The notes under the pieces are model-generated. The model worked only from the letters and a program-made list of their open reading frames with translations, searched no databases and was not told the origin of the DNA. Of a DNA stretch of 16,506 nucleotides, positions 1-7,172 are shown piece after piece. The number at the start of each line of letters is the position of its first letter. The first letter of the stretch is position 1. The stretch is from Oscillospiraceae bacterium (GTDB taxonomy: Bacteria; Bacillota; Clostridia; Oscillospirales; Ruminococcaceae), in assembly GCA_900765125.1 (NCBI GenBank), contig CAAFQL010000014.1:1-16506 (forward strand), in the 5' to 3' direction. Made by a program: the position numbers and the translations under genes.

Positions 1-96
1 ATTTGTTTCTGTTTTCTGAGAACAGCCTGTCATGCAGACTGATACTGACAACATCATTGCGGCAGCCCATGCAATACGGTGCGTGTGGTGTTTCAT
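1..96 (-). CDS. N-terminus of a predicted lipoprotein (cut by the window edge)
   Basis: Reading the minus strand from 96, an ATG opens a frame that stays open to the edge, 32 codons. It starts MKHHTHRIAWAAAMM and continues LSVSVCMTGCSQKTETN. This is a textbook type II signal peptide: a basic or polar n-region (residues 1-7), a hydrophobic core (about 8-22) and a lipobox ending MTGC, with Cys25 the predicted lipidated residue, followed by a polar Ser-Gln-Lys stretch. A ribosome binding site (AAAGGA, 105-110 on the complement) lies 8 bases before the ATG. The mature protein would be anchored on the outer face of the membrane, often as a solute-binding protein or an enzyme, but its function cannot be told from 32 residues. 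It is divergent from the ABC-F gene. I found no convincing promoter for it. Confidence 0.8.
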   Translation of the reverse strand, partial: MKHHTHRIAWAAAMMLSVSVCMTGCSQKTETN

Positions 97-260
97 AATA
101 AATTTCCTTTCTGTATACTCCCCGATCTTATTTGCTGTTTTTGTTTTTATCTTTTTCTATGCCTATATTTTCCCATATCTGTATGATAGACTTGTGAAGC
201 TGAAAAGATTTTTTTCTGAAATTGTCTTAAATCTGTTTTTTAAAATATAGTGGAAATTTC

Positions 261-289
261 TTGCAATTTTGTTTTTTATGTGTTATAAT
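261..289 (+). promoter_or_regulatory. Sigma-A promoter for the ABC-F gene
   Basis: TTGCAA (261-266), a 17-base spacer and TATAAT (284-289), with TG one base before the -10, so also an extended -10. Transcription would begin near 296, leaving an untranslated leader of about 45 bases. The ribosome binding site AGAAAGGA ends about 8 bases before the ATG at 341. I saw no attenuator hairpin in this short leader. Confidence 0.85.
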
Positions 290-340
290 ACATAGGAATG
301 TGCTTTTTTGGTGCTTTAGTACAAGTAGAAAGGAAATACT

Positions 341-1942
341 ATGATTACAGTTTCAAATGTCAGCTTGCAATTTGGCAGTGATATGTTGTTTAAAAACGTT
401 GATTTGCAGTTTAATCCGGGAAATTGTTACGGTATTATCGGCGCAAATGGTGCCGGTAAGTCTACTTTTCTCAAAATACTCTGCGGTGAACTGAAACCAA
501 CTACCGGTGAAGTTTCTATCCCAAAGAATCTTCGTATGAGTGTTCTTAAACAGGATCACTTTGCCTACGATGCCTATACTGTTCTGGATACCGTTATTAT
601 GGGCAATCAGAGACTCTATGACGTTATGCAGGAAAAGGATGCTCTCTACGCAAAGGAAGATTTTTCCGAGGAGGACGGCGTAAAGGCTTCTGAGCTTGAA
701 GCAGAATTCGCAGAAATGGACGGCTGGGAAGCAGAATCTAATGTTTCTAAGCTGGTGCAGGGCCTTGGACTTTCAGAGGATCTACTGTACTGTCAGATGT
801 CAGACCTTTCCGGTAACGAAAAGGTAAAGATCCTTCTTGCACAGGCTCTCTTCGGAAATCCTGATATTATCCTTATGGATGAGCCGACTAACCATCTTGA
901 TATTGATGCTATCGCCTGGCTTGAGGATTTTCTTTCTGAATACTTCGGTACAGTTATCGTTGTATCTCATGACAGACATTTTCTCAATAATGTTTGTACT
1001 CATACAGTAGATATTGACTATACAAAGATAAAAATGTATGTCGGCAACTACGAATTCTGGTATGAGTCAAGCCAGATGATGCAAAGACTTATAAAACAGC
1101 AGAATAAGAGGGTAGAGGAGAAGATAAAAGAACTGAAATCCTTTATTGAGCGATTTTCTGCCAATAAGTCAAAATCAAGGCAGGCTACATCAAGAAGAAA
1201 GCTTCTTGATAATCTTGCTGTTGAGGAAATGCCTGCATCAAGCAGACGTTATCCGTTTATAGGCTTTGATATGGAACGTGAGCTTGGAAAGGATATTTTG
1301 CAGGTAACAGACCTTTGCAAGACAGTGGACGGCGTTAAGCTTCTTGATAATGTAAGCTTTACTCTCAGCAAAACCGATAAGGTTGCATTTGTTGGAGAAA
1401 GCGAGCAGGCTATAACCATGCTTTTCAAAATACTCATGGAAGAGGAAGAACCTGACTCAGGCAGTATCAAGTGGGGGGTATCTACTTCAAAATCATATTT
1501 CCCGGTGGATAACTCTGCTTTTTTCAATGACTGTGATTTGTCTATTCTTGACTGGATAAGACAGTACTCTGAGAATGATATTACCGATACATTCCTCCGT
1601 GGCTTTTTGGGAAGAATGCTCTTCTCAGGTGATGACGTTTATAAGCCTGTAAAGGTTCTCTCAGGTGGAGAAAAGGTTCGCTGTATGTTCTCAAGAATGA
1701 TGCTTTTTCATTCAAATGTACTGCTTCTTGACAGACCTACAAACCATCTTGACCTTGAAAGCATTACTGCGGTGAATAATGGTCTTATGAATTTTAAGGG
1801 TGTTGTAATTTTGTCCTCTCATGACCACGAAATTTTGCAGACTGTTGCCAATCGTATTATTGAGATAACACCTGACGGCTGTCTTGACAGACAGGGAACG
1901 TATGAAGAATTTCTTCAGTGGAAGAAGGAACAGGGAAAATAG
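341..1942 (+). CDS. ykpA: ABC-F family ATPase, YkpA/YbiT type, with a degenerate second ATP site
   Basis: Soluble protein with two ABC ATPase domains and no membrane segment. ABC-F proteins bind the ribosomal E site and act in translation, and some protect against antibiotics. Domain 1 (about 1-235) has a perfect Walker A (GANGAGKST, 34-42), signature LSGNE (156-160), Walker B LMDEPT (178-183) and H-switch His210. The charged interdomain linker covers about 236-315. Domain 2 has signature LSGGE (440-444) and His494, but its Walker A reads GESEQAITM (352-360) with no P-loop lysine, and its Walker B reads LLLDRPT (461-467) with Arg465 in place of the catalytic glutamate. The site made by Walker motifs 1 and signature 2 is therefore canonical and the other looks inactive. 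The overall sequence resembles Bacillus YkpA (from memory) rather than the known resistance subfamilies. No terminator separates it from the next gene. The cellular role is unproven. Confidence 0.9.
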   Translation: MITVSNVSLQFGSDMLFKNVDLQFNPGNCYGIIGANGAGKSTFLKILCGELKPTTGEVSIPKNLRMSVLKQDHFAYDAYTVLDTVIMGNQRLYDVMQEKDALYAKEDFSEEDGVKASELEAEFAEMDGWEAESNVSKLVQGLGLSEDLLYCQMSDLSGNEKVKILLAQALFGNPDIILMDEPTNHLDIDAIAWLEDFLSEYFGTVIVVSHDRHFLNNVCTHTVDIDYTKIKMYVGNYEFWYESSQMMQRLIKQQNKRVEEKIKELKSFIERFSANKSKSRQATSRRKLLDNLAVEEMPASSRRYPFIGFDMERELGKDILQVTDLCKTVDGVKLLDNVSFTLSKTDKVAFVGESEQAITMLFKILMEEEEPDSGSIKWGVSTSKSYFPVDNSAFFNDCDLSILDWIRQYSENDITDTFLRGFLGRMLFSGDDVYKPVKVLSGGEKVRCMFSRMMLFHSNVLLLDRPTNHLDLESITAVNNGLMNFKGVVILSSHDHEILQTVANRIIEITPDGCLDRQGTYEEFLQWKKEQGK

Positions 1943-1971
1943 TAAAAATAAAATAATAAGGAGAATTAATA

Positions 1972-3528
1972 ATGAACAGCAATGACATTACTATGCTGAT
2001 TACCATGGCAGTCTATCTGATTGGCATGGTTGTGATCGGTATTTTGTTTTCAAAGAAAAACAACAGTGTAGGGGATTTTTACCTTGGAGGAAGAAAGCTT
2101 GGTCCTATTGTTACAGCTATGAGCGCAGAAGCATCTGATATGAGCAGCTGGCTTCTCATGGGACTGCCCGGCGTCGCTCTTATTTGTGGTACAGCTGAGG
2201 CAAGCTGGACTGCTATAGGTCTGGCTATAGGTACATATGTAAACTGGCTTATTGTTGCAAAGCGTCTTCGTACATATACTCAGAAGTGCGAAGCTATTAC
2301 GATTCCGGACTTTTTCCAGAACCGTTATCGTGATAAGAGCCACTCTCTTATGGGAATAGCAGCTGTAATTATTCTGATATTTTTTGTACCTTATACAGCA
2401 TCGGGATTCGCTGCTTGCGGTAAGCTCTTTAACTCTCTCTTCGATATTGATTATCATGCTGCAATGATAATCAGCGCTGTTGTAATCATTTTGTATACAA
2501 GTATAGGCGGATTCCTTGCTGCAAGTACAACTGACCTTATCCAGAGCATTGTTATGACTATTGCTCTTATTGTAATTGTAGTTTTCGGTGTAAATGTTGC
2601 AGGTGGTTTTGATACTGTTATGGATAACGCAAAGGAACTTCCGGGTTACCTTTCACTTACAATGTCTCATAACATTACAGATAACACATCAAGTCCGTAT
2701 CCTCTGCTGACTATTGTATCTACACTTGCATGGGGACTTGGTTACTTTGGTATGCCTCATATCCTGCTGCGTTTTATGGCAATTGAAGACAGCAATAAAA
2801 TAAAGACTTCACGCCGTATTGCTTCTATATGGGTAGTTATCTCCATGGCAGTTGCAGTGTTTATTGGTCTTGTTGGCAATGCACTTATGTCAAACGGTAC
2901 TGTTGATACAATGACAGACAGCGGAAATGCTGAACGTATTATCATTAAGATGTCCCAGATTCTCAGTGAAAATGGAATTTTTGCCGCTATATTTGCAGGT
3001 CTTGTACTGGCAGGTATTCTTGCGTGTACAATGTCAACAGCTGATTCGCAGCTGCTTACTGCGTCATCCAGTATGTCTGAAAATCTTCTCAAAGGCGTGT
3101 TCAAAATGAAGATCTCTGATCGTATGTCTATGGTTGTTGCACGTATCGTACTTATCATAATTGCTGTTTTGGCAGTTATATTTGCGTGGGATCCAAACAG
3201 CTCGGTATTTGACATTGTATCCTTTGCATGGGCTGGATTTGGTGCAACCTTTGGACCTGTAGTTCTTGCGGCTCTTTTCTGGAAGCGTTCAAACAGATGG
3301 GGAGCGCTGGCAGGTATGGTATCAGGCGGCATAATGGTATTCGTATGGAAGTATCTTATTGCGCCGAACTGTGCAGACTGGGGTCTTGGATTCCTGAATG
3401 TATATGAGCTTCTGCCTGCGTTTATAGTTGGCGTTATTGCAATTGTTGTTGTATCACTGCTTACAAAGAAGCCTGAAGCTGAAATTACCGAGGAATTTGA
3501 CGAAGTAAATAAGCTTTGCAAGGCGTAA
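1972..3528 (+). CDS. putP: Sodium/proline-type symporter (PutP, SSS family)
   Basis: A 518-residue integral membrane protein, close to the roughly 500 residues of PutP, which imports L-proline with Na+. About 12-13 hydrophobic segments are visible, beginning at residues 6-26. Family landmarks are FYLGGRKLGP (36-45) and ASDMSSW (54-60), where Asp56 matches the Na+-site Asp55 of E. coli PutP and Ser58 its Ser57. CTMSTADSQLL (352-362) is another; Ser355 and Thr356 match the Na2-site pair Ser340/Thr341. These matches come from knowledge of the family; substrate preference could still differ, for example another amino acid. AAGGAG at 1958-1963 lies 8 bases before the ATG. It follows the ABC-F stop by 29 bases and probably shares its promoter. 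It ends just before a strong hairpin terminator. Confidence 0.92.
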   Translation: MNSNDITMLITMAVYLIGMVVIGILFSKKNNSVGDFYLGGRKLGPIVTAMSAEASDMSSWLLMGLPGVALICGTAEASWTAIGLAIGTYVNWLIVAKRLRTYTQKCEAITIPDFFQNRYRDKSHSLMGIAAVIILIFFVPYTASGFAACGKLFNSLFDIDYHAAMIISAVVIILYTSIGGFLAASTTDLIQSIVMTIALIVIVVFGVNVAGGFDTVMDNAKELPGYLSLTMSHNITDNTSSPYPLLTIVSTLAWGLGYFGMPHILLRFMAIEDSNKIKTSRRIASIWVVISMAVAVFIGLVGNALMSNGTVDTMTDSGNAERIIIKMSQILSENGIFAAIFAGLVLAGILACTMSTADSQLLTASSSMSENLLKGVFKMKISDRMSMVVARIVLIIIAVLAVIFAWDPNSSVFDIVSFAWAGFGATFGPVVLAALFWKRSNRWGALAGMVSGGIMVFVWKYLIAPNCADWGLGFLNVYELLPAFIVGVIAIVVVSLLTKKPEAEITEEFDEVNKLCKA

Positions 3529-3551
3529 GTTATAATAAGATTAAAAATAGA

Positions 3552-3584
3552 AGGGCTGCTGCATTTTTATGCAGCAGCCTTTTC
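3552..3584 (+). terminator. Intrinsic terminator between convergent genes
   Basis: Perfect 11-bp stem GGCTGCTGCAT (3554-3564) and ATGCAGCAGCC (3569-3579) with a four-T loop, followed on the plus strand by TTTTCT. On the minus strand the hairpin lies about 10 bases past the anti-sigma stop codon, but its trailing U-tract is poor there (CUUCUAUUUUU). It therefore serves putP clearly and the convergent gene plausibly. Confidence 0.88.
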
Positions 3585-3588
3585 TGCT

Positions 3589-4740
3589 TTAAAAATCACC
3601 TTTTAAATGAGAGACAACTTCATCCATATTGATTTTGATTTCCTTTGTATTTATGATATTTCCATTTTCGTCTAAGTTGTTTTTATCAAAAAATGACGCT
3701 GTAACATAACCCGATGTAACAGGAACCATGCAGCCTATGCTGAAATCATCGCCATAATCCGGCAGCTCTCTGAGACCCATACTTTCTACTTGTTCTCCGT
3801 TTTCATTATTCAGCCATGATTGGACTTGAACTTCATCAAACGGCGATTTAAAGCCGACTATCATCATAACAGGAGATATTTCGTAAAATCTCACAGCATA
3901 TTCGCCGTCGGTAATTGTGTATACATTATTATCTTTTATAGAAGGGTCTGGGTATACGTTTACAGAGAGATTAAGGTTGCTTCCAAGCTCAATGTAATTT
4001 GCATCCATATAGTTTTCCGAAGCTGTAATTCTTCTGATTGAGATTTCAGCTGTTTCAGGTTCTGTTATTGTTCTGTCTCCCAGTACTATAAGCGTTATAT
4101 TGCCGCTGAACTGATTGTCAGTTCCTTCATCAAGTACAAGGCTGCCGTCAAGATGAGCAAATTCAGATTCCTCACCGCCGTATAATATATCATAGGTCAC
4201 GCTTCCTAAGGACAATTTGATGTTGCCAAGACTAATGAGCTGCTTGTGTGTGGGATTGCCGTCCTTCATGCTGCCCGAAATTCCTATCATAAGCGTAGTT
4301 CCATCACAATAAACGCTTTCTACTTGTAATTTAAGATTATCTGTTTCAGCAGCCTTTATTTCTTCGATTTCTTGGGCTGCCTTTGCAATATCATTATAAT
4401 TATACTTGACAGCAAATTTGTCAAGTGGAAGCTCCATAGTTTCATCTGAATCGGGAATGGTATGTGTAAATGTCATATCGTTTTGGTGACTTTGCCTATC
4501 AAACACATTCAGTCCCGTTGCCGCAGCTACAGTACCTCCGCAAATCAGAACCGCAGCAGCGGCTGCTGCAATTATTATGCTCTTACGTGGCTTTCTCTTC
4601 TTTTGTACATTGTATTTATTTGTTTCTCTTCTGAATTTCTCCATGATTTCACTTACCTCACTGTCATTAAGCGGCTTCGGGTCAGGACTATATATATCCT
4701 GCTTAGTATCATTCAGCATTTCATATATCCTGTTGTTCAT
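3589..4740 (-). CDS. Probable membrane-anchored anti-sigma factor, DUF4179-like
   Basis: A 383-residue single-pass protein. Residues 1-53 are charged and predicted cytoplasmic, rich in Lys/Arg just before the membrane. Residues 54-76 form an Ala-rich transmembrane helix (SIIIAAAAAAVLICGG onward). The rest, about 300 residues, is a predicted beta-rich outer domain. Its beginning (about 80-180), with the pattern ESVYCDGTTLMIGIS, resembles DUF4179 proteins that accompany ECF sigma factors in Firmicutes. No zinc-binding anti-sigma motif (HxxxCxxC) is present. The ATG lies 3 bases after the stop of the sigma gene, and its ribosome binding site AAAGGAG is inside the last sigma codons, so the two are translationally coupled. 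Role inferred from context: it holds the sigma factor at the membrane until an outside signal arrives, possibly a cell-envelope one. The signal is unknown. Confidence 0.8.
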   Translation of the reverse strand: MNNRIYEMLNDTKQDIYSPDPKPLNDSEVSEIMEKFRRETNKYNVQKKRKPRKSIIIAAAAAAVLICGGTVAAATGLNVFDRQSHQNDMTFTHTIPDSDETMELPLDKFAVKYNYNDIAKAAQEIEEIKAAETDNLKLQVESVYCDGTTLMIGISGSMKDGNPTHKQLISLGNIKLSLGSVTYDILYGGEESEFAHLDGSLVLDEGTDNQFSGNITLIVLGDRTITEPETAEISIRRITASENYMDANYIELGSNLNLSVNVYPDPSIKDNNVYTITDGEYAVRFYEISPVMMIVGFKSPFDEVQVQSWLNNENGEQVESMGLRELPDYGDDFSIGCMVPVTSGYVTASFFDKNNLDENGNIINTKEIKINMDEVVSHLKGDF

Positions 4741-4743
4741 AGA

Positions 4744-5292
4744 TTAAAGCTCCTTTCTGAATAGATGGGGATTGTTTGCTATAATTTTCTTTTTTCCTCT
4801 GGAAATGCGGTTGTATAGCTGACTTTTGGGCTTTCCAAGAGCTTTTGACGTTTCTTCGGCAGTTTCACCGATCCAGAATATTCGGATAAAAATAGCCTTA
4901 TCCTCATCGCTAAGGCAAGATATAAGCTCCATAAAGAATTCGTCAAACAAGGCATTGTCAGTAATATGGGATATATCTTCAATACTGAGTTGATCTATAT
5001 CCACTGCTGGTTTGATTCTTGTAAGCTTTCTGAGTCTGTCAAGCGCTGTATATTTTGCTATTCCGGCAGCCCAGTTTGCAAATGTACTTTTTGATTCATC
5101 GTAGTATTGGATATGTTTCCAGATCTTCATGATACTCTCAAAAAGACATTCTTCGGCATCTTCCGGATAAGAATAGAGAATGCGGTGAATGACCGATCTC
5201 ATTAGTCCGCCGTAACTTTTGATAGCAAACTCTAAGGCGTTTTCATCCTTGTTCTTCATACGCTCTATAAAATTTTCTTCTGTGATCTTCAA
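4744..5292 (-). CDS. ECF-type RNA polymerase sigma factor
   Basis: A 182-residue protein of normal length for a group IV (ECF) sigma factor. Region 2 spans about residues 19-91 and includes AEECLFESIMKIWKHI (46-61) and FANWAAGIAKYTALDRLRK (71-89), the core-binding and -10-recognition helices. Region 4 spans about 118-172, with DEDKAIFIRIFWIGETAEE (129-147) leading into a helix-turn-helix ending NRISRGKKKI. There is no sigma-1.1 or region 3. The start codon is TTG at 5292: AGGAGG lies 7 bases upstream and the product begins MKITEENF, as is usual for the family, while the next in-frame ATG (residue 12) has no such site. It is cotranscribed with the anti-sigma gene downstream. Autoregulation is common in this family, but I could not identify a convincing ECF promoter in 5293-5350. 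Confidence 0.92.
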   Translation of the reverse strand: MKITEENFIERMKNKDENALEFAIKSYGGLMRSVIHRILYSYPEDAEECLFESIMKIWKHIQYYDESKSTFANWAAGIAKYTALDRLRKLTRIKPAVDIDQLSIEDISHITDNALFDEFFMELISCLSDEDKAIFIRIFWIGETAEETSKALGKPKSQLYNRISRGKKKIIANNPHLFRKEL

Positions 5293-5353
5293 GTTTACAC
5301 CTCCTTCACCTATTACTACGAAATAAAACCTGTAAATCTATCCGTTCTATGAA

Positions 5354-5390
5354 AAAAATCAGGGCTGCTGCATAAAAAATGCAACAGCCC
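5354..5390 (-). terminator. Intrinsic terminator of the pyrophosphorylase/small-gene unit
   Basis: Read on the minus strand, a 12-bp stem GGGCTGTTGCAT and ATGCAGCAGCCC (5379-5390 and 5362-5373) with one U-G wobble and a five-base loop is followed by TGATTTTTTTC, a good U-tract. On the plus strand the same position would be a C-A mismatch, so the hairpin is tuned to minus transcription. It separates the small gene at 5408-5752 from the sigma gene, so the sigma gene must have its own promoter. The stem core is shared with the terminator at 3554-3579. Confidence 0.88.
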
Positions 5391-5407
5391 TTTTGTATCA
5401 TTAAATT

Positions 5408-5752
5408 TTACCCGTCAATATCAAGTTCGTAAAAGCTTTCCAGTACACCTTTGAAATGAAATTCAATTATCAGCATATCATCAAATCCGTTGTCCGGATA
5501 AGTTATGGTGTTCTTGTCAAGGCTAATGATTGGAAAGCCAAGTAATTTTATAATATTGCTTTCGGAAATATCGCCGAAATATTCGGATATACCTTCGCTT
5601 ATCATAAACTCCGCAATTTCAGAAAGTTTTTCTTTATAGCAATTTGCAATAGCCGATGCTTTTTTTTCTGACGCAGAATCAGCTTCGTCGCATACAAAAG
5701 TTATGCCACCCAGTCGTGCTTCATATTCTCCAAGTCCGTTCAGTGAAAACAT
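5408..5752 (-). CDS. Small acidic protein of unknown function
   Basis: A 114-residue soluble protein with no signal peptide, membrane segment or cysteine-rich motif; the single Cys pair (Cys21 and Cys38) is not a metal motif. It begins MFSLNGLGEYEARLGGITF and ends in a beta-rich acidic stretch (EFHFKGVLESFYELDIDG). The middle (about 28-55) is probably helical. The layout (short beta start, central helix, beta end closing on Asp-Gly) recalls small DUF or immunity-like proteins, but I cannot name a family. GGAGGA lies 5 bases before the ATG. The gene begins 13 bases after the stop of the pyrophosphorylase gene and is followed by a terminator, so it is the last gene of a two-gene transcript. A link to nucleotide-sugar metabolism is only suggested by that position. 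Confidence 0.8.
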   Translation of the reverse strand: MFSLNGLGEYEARLGGITFVCDEADSASEKKASAIANCYKEKLSEIAEFMISEGISEYFGDISESNIIKLLGFPIISLDKNTITYPDNGFDDMLIIEFHFKGVLESFYELDIDG

Positions 5753-5765
5753 TTCTTCCTCCGTA

Positions 5766-6989
5766 TCAAAGCTCTATGCCGTTCTTTTTCAGAAGTTCAC
5801 GTGCAGTGTCCACAGAGTCAACACCTGTCCTATTCTTTACAGGAGCAAATTCTTTTTCACGTACTACTTCATATGCAAGACATGATTTCTGCATATGGAT
5901 CATATCAAGTACCAGAGTCTCGAATTTATATGCATTTGGCTTGTCCGGAGTGATTTTTTTGCCGCTTTCATCAATATGATCAACAATTTTATGTGCCATA
6001 TGCAACGGCAGATTTTTGCTCAGAGTTTCAAGCAGACTGTCTGTCTGGAAAAGATAGTTGAGAATAACGCCGTAATTATAGGAAAGACGTCCGTCAGGCT
6101 CGTGCTGTGAAATCATTTCTTCTGTCATTTCATAATATTCAACTATAGAGGGCTTTCCATCCTCCATACACAGTACGCCCACTTTTTCGTTAGGGTCAGC
6201 TTTTGAAACGACCTTACCGCCGGATGTGCAGCCGGATTCTATAACAGCACCGATAAATACGGGATCAGCCATTCTTTGAAGAACGTTGTCTACAGCAAAT
6301 ACATTGAGCCACTCAATGCCTTCACGCTTTAACAGCGGCAGAAGCTCTGCACGGTTCATTGAAGAGAACCAGCCTCCGTTGCCATTAGGAGACATTGCAA
6401 TAGTATCCGGAGCAGTCATAAGAACCTTTCCTTCATCGTTTACAACAGGTGCCATTTCCTGTACAAAGAAGTGTACGTATTCTGCGCTGTAGCCGAAGAA
6501 TTTATTCTCTTCCAAAAATTCACGGGTCTCAGAGTCGTTTGATTCACTTGTCATAATAAATAGGTGAACAAATGCACCAGCTTCATCAGTAGCATCCATA
6601 AGGTTGTTAAAAAGGCACTGGTAAATATACAGTTCACGTTCAATGCCAATATTGAACATTCCCTTTGGGTGATCGCAGCCAAGACGTGAACCTTGTCCGC
6701 CGGCTAAAAGAATACATCCGACTTTGCCCTTACGAATAGCGTTTAGCCCAATTTCACGGAACTCAGATTCTCGTTGCTTTATTTCGTCAAGGGTAAGTGC
6801 GCCCAGGGGCTCGAATTTACCTCTTACAGCTTCGGCATCGTCGTGGAATCTTTCAAGAACTGTCAGATCAAGGTTGCTTATTTGTTCAAGAAGTCTTTCT
6901 CTGCTATTCTCAGACAGTGAATCGTAAAAGGAAAGCAGGTGCAGCTGGTCGAATCGTGCAAGCTTATCTATAGCCATGTTTTTGTTCAT
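5766..6989 (-). CDS. UDP-sugar pyrophosphorylase, UAP1/UDPGP type (uridylyltransferase)
   Basis: A 407-residue cytoplasmic enzyme of the UDPGP family, which makes UDP-sugars from UTP and a sugar 1-phosphate. The nucleotide-binding motif is LLAGGQGSRLG (94-104), followed by PKGMF (108-112). MAPVV (179-183), the substrate loop PNGNGGW (201-207), the metal aspartate in FAVDN (231-235), EYYEMT (284-289) and APVKN (382-386) complete the pattern seen in eukaryotic UDP-GlcNAc pyrophosphorylase. It is unlike the bacterial GalU and GlmU families. Products may be UDP-GlcNAc, UDP-GalNAc or UDP-glucose; the sequence does not decide this. AAAGGA lies 9 bases before the ATG; a second Met at residue 5 lacks a better site. 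It has its own promoter and is followed by the small gene at 5408-5752. It is divergent from the ribosomal operon. Confidence 0.88.
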   Translation of the reverse strand: MNKNMAIDKLARFDQLHLLSFYDSLSENSRERLLEQISNLDLTVLERFHDDAEAVRGKFEPLGALTLDEIKQRESEFREIGLNAIRKGKVGCILLAGGQGSRLGCDHPKGMFNIGIERELYIYQCLFNNLMDATDEAGAFVHLFIMTSESNDSETREFLEENKFFGYSAEYVHFFVQEMAPVVNDEGKVLMTAPDTIAMSPNGNGGWFSSMNRAELLPLLKREGIEWLNVFAVDNVLQRMADPVFIGAVIESGCTSGGKVVSKADPNEKVGVLCMEDGKPSIVEYYEMTEEMISQHEPDGRLSYNYGVILNYLFQTDSLLETLSKNLPLHMAHKIVDHIDESGKKITPDKPNAYKFETLVLDMIHMQKSCLAYEVVREKEFAPVKNRTGVDSVDTARELLKKNGIEL

Positions 6990-7061
6990 AAAAATCTATC
7001 CTTTCTAAAAAAATATATATATTACAATAGTATAAATGCAGCACTATCTAATTATACTTAT

Positions 7062-7090
7062 ATTATAACATGAAAATTGCATAGATGCAA
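7062..7090 (-). promoter_or_regulatory. Sigma-A promoter for the pyrophosphorylase gene
   Basis: On the minus strand: TTGCAT (7090-7085), a 17-base spacer and TATAAT (7067-7062), preceded by TG one base upstream (extended -10). The untranslated leader would be about 65 bases and A/T-rich. Confidence 0.82.
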
Positions 7091-7126
7091 GAGTAATGGC
7101 GAAATTAAGTTGAAGAATGAGTAATA

Positions 7127-7135
7127 TGCTATAAT
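7127..7135 (+). promoter_or_regulatory. Possible upstream promoter for the ribosomal operon
   Basis: TGCTATAAT is a perfect extended -10 (TG at 7127-7128, TATAAT at 7130-7135). The best -35-like word, TTGAAG at 7110-7115, is only 14 bases away, so this would rely on the extended -10. If active it lengthens the operon leader by about 65 bases and places its RNA across the main promoter. Confidence 0.4.
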
Positions 7136-7172
7136 TCATTGAAAGTTTACAAAATATCAATGCTAAAAAGTA

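Noticed and set aside
32..250. Plus-strand 72-residue hydrophobic frame
   Set aside because: It overlaps the lipoprotein start on the other strand, has no ribosome binding site, and its hydrophobicity comes from the T-rich strand of an A-rich upstream region.
341..1942. ABC-F gene as an antibiotic-resistance (Vga/Lsa/Msr-like) determinant
   Set aside because: The sequence resembles the housekeeping YkpA/YbiT group, there is no attenuator leader or mobile context, and the linker does not suggest a resistance subfamily.
2757..3521. 254-residue minus-strand frame opposite putP
   Set aside because: It lies fully antisense to a clear transporter gene, has no family-like pattern, and is explained by codon bias in putP.
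5293..5350. Promoter of the sigma-factor gene
   Set aside because: A promoter must exist here after the upstream terminator. The best words (TTTACA with TAATAG at 15 bases, or a CGTA-type ECF -10 with a badly spaced -35) are too weak to annotate.
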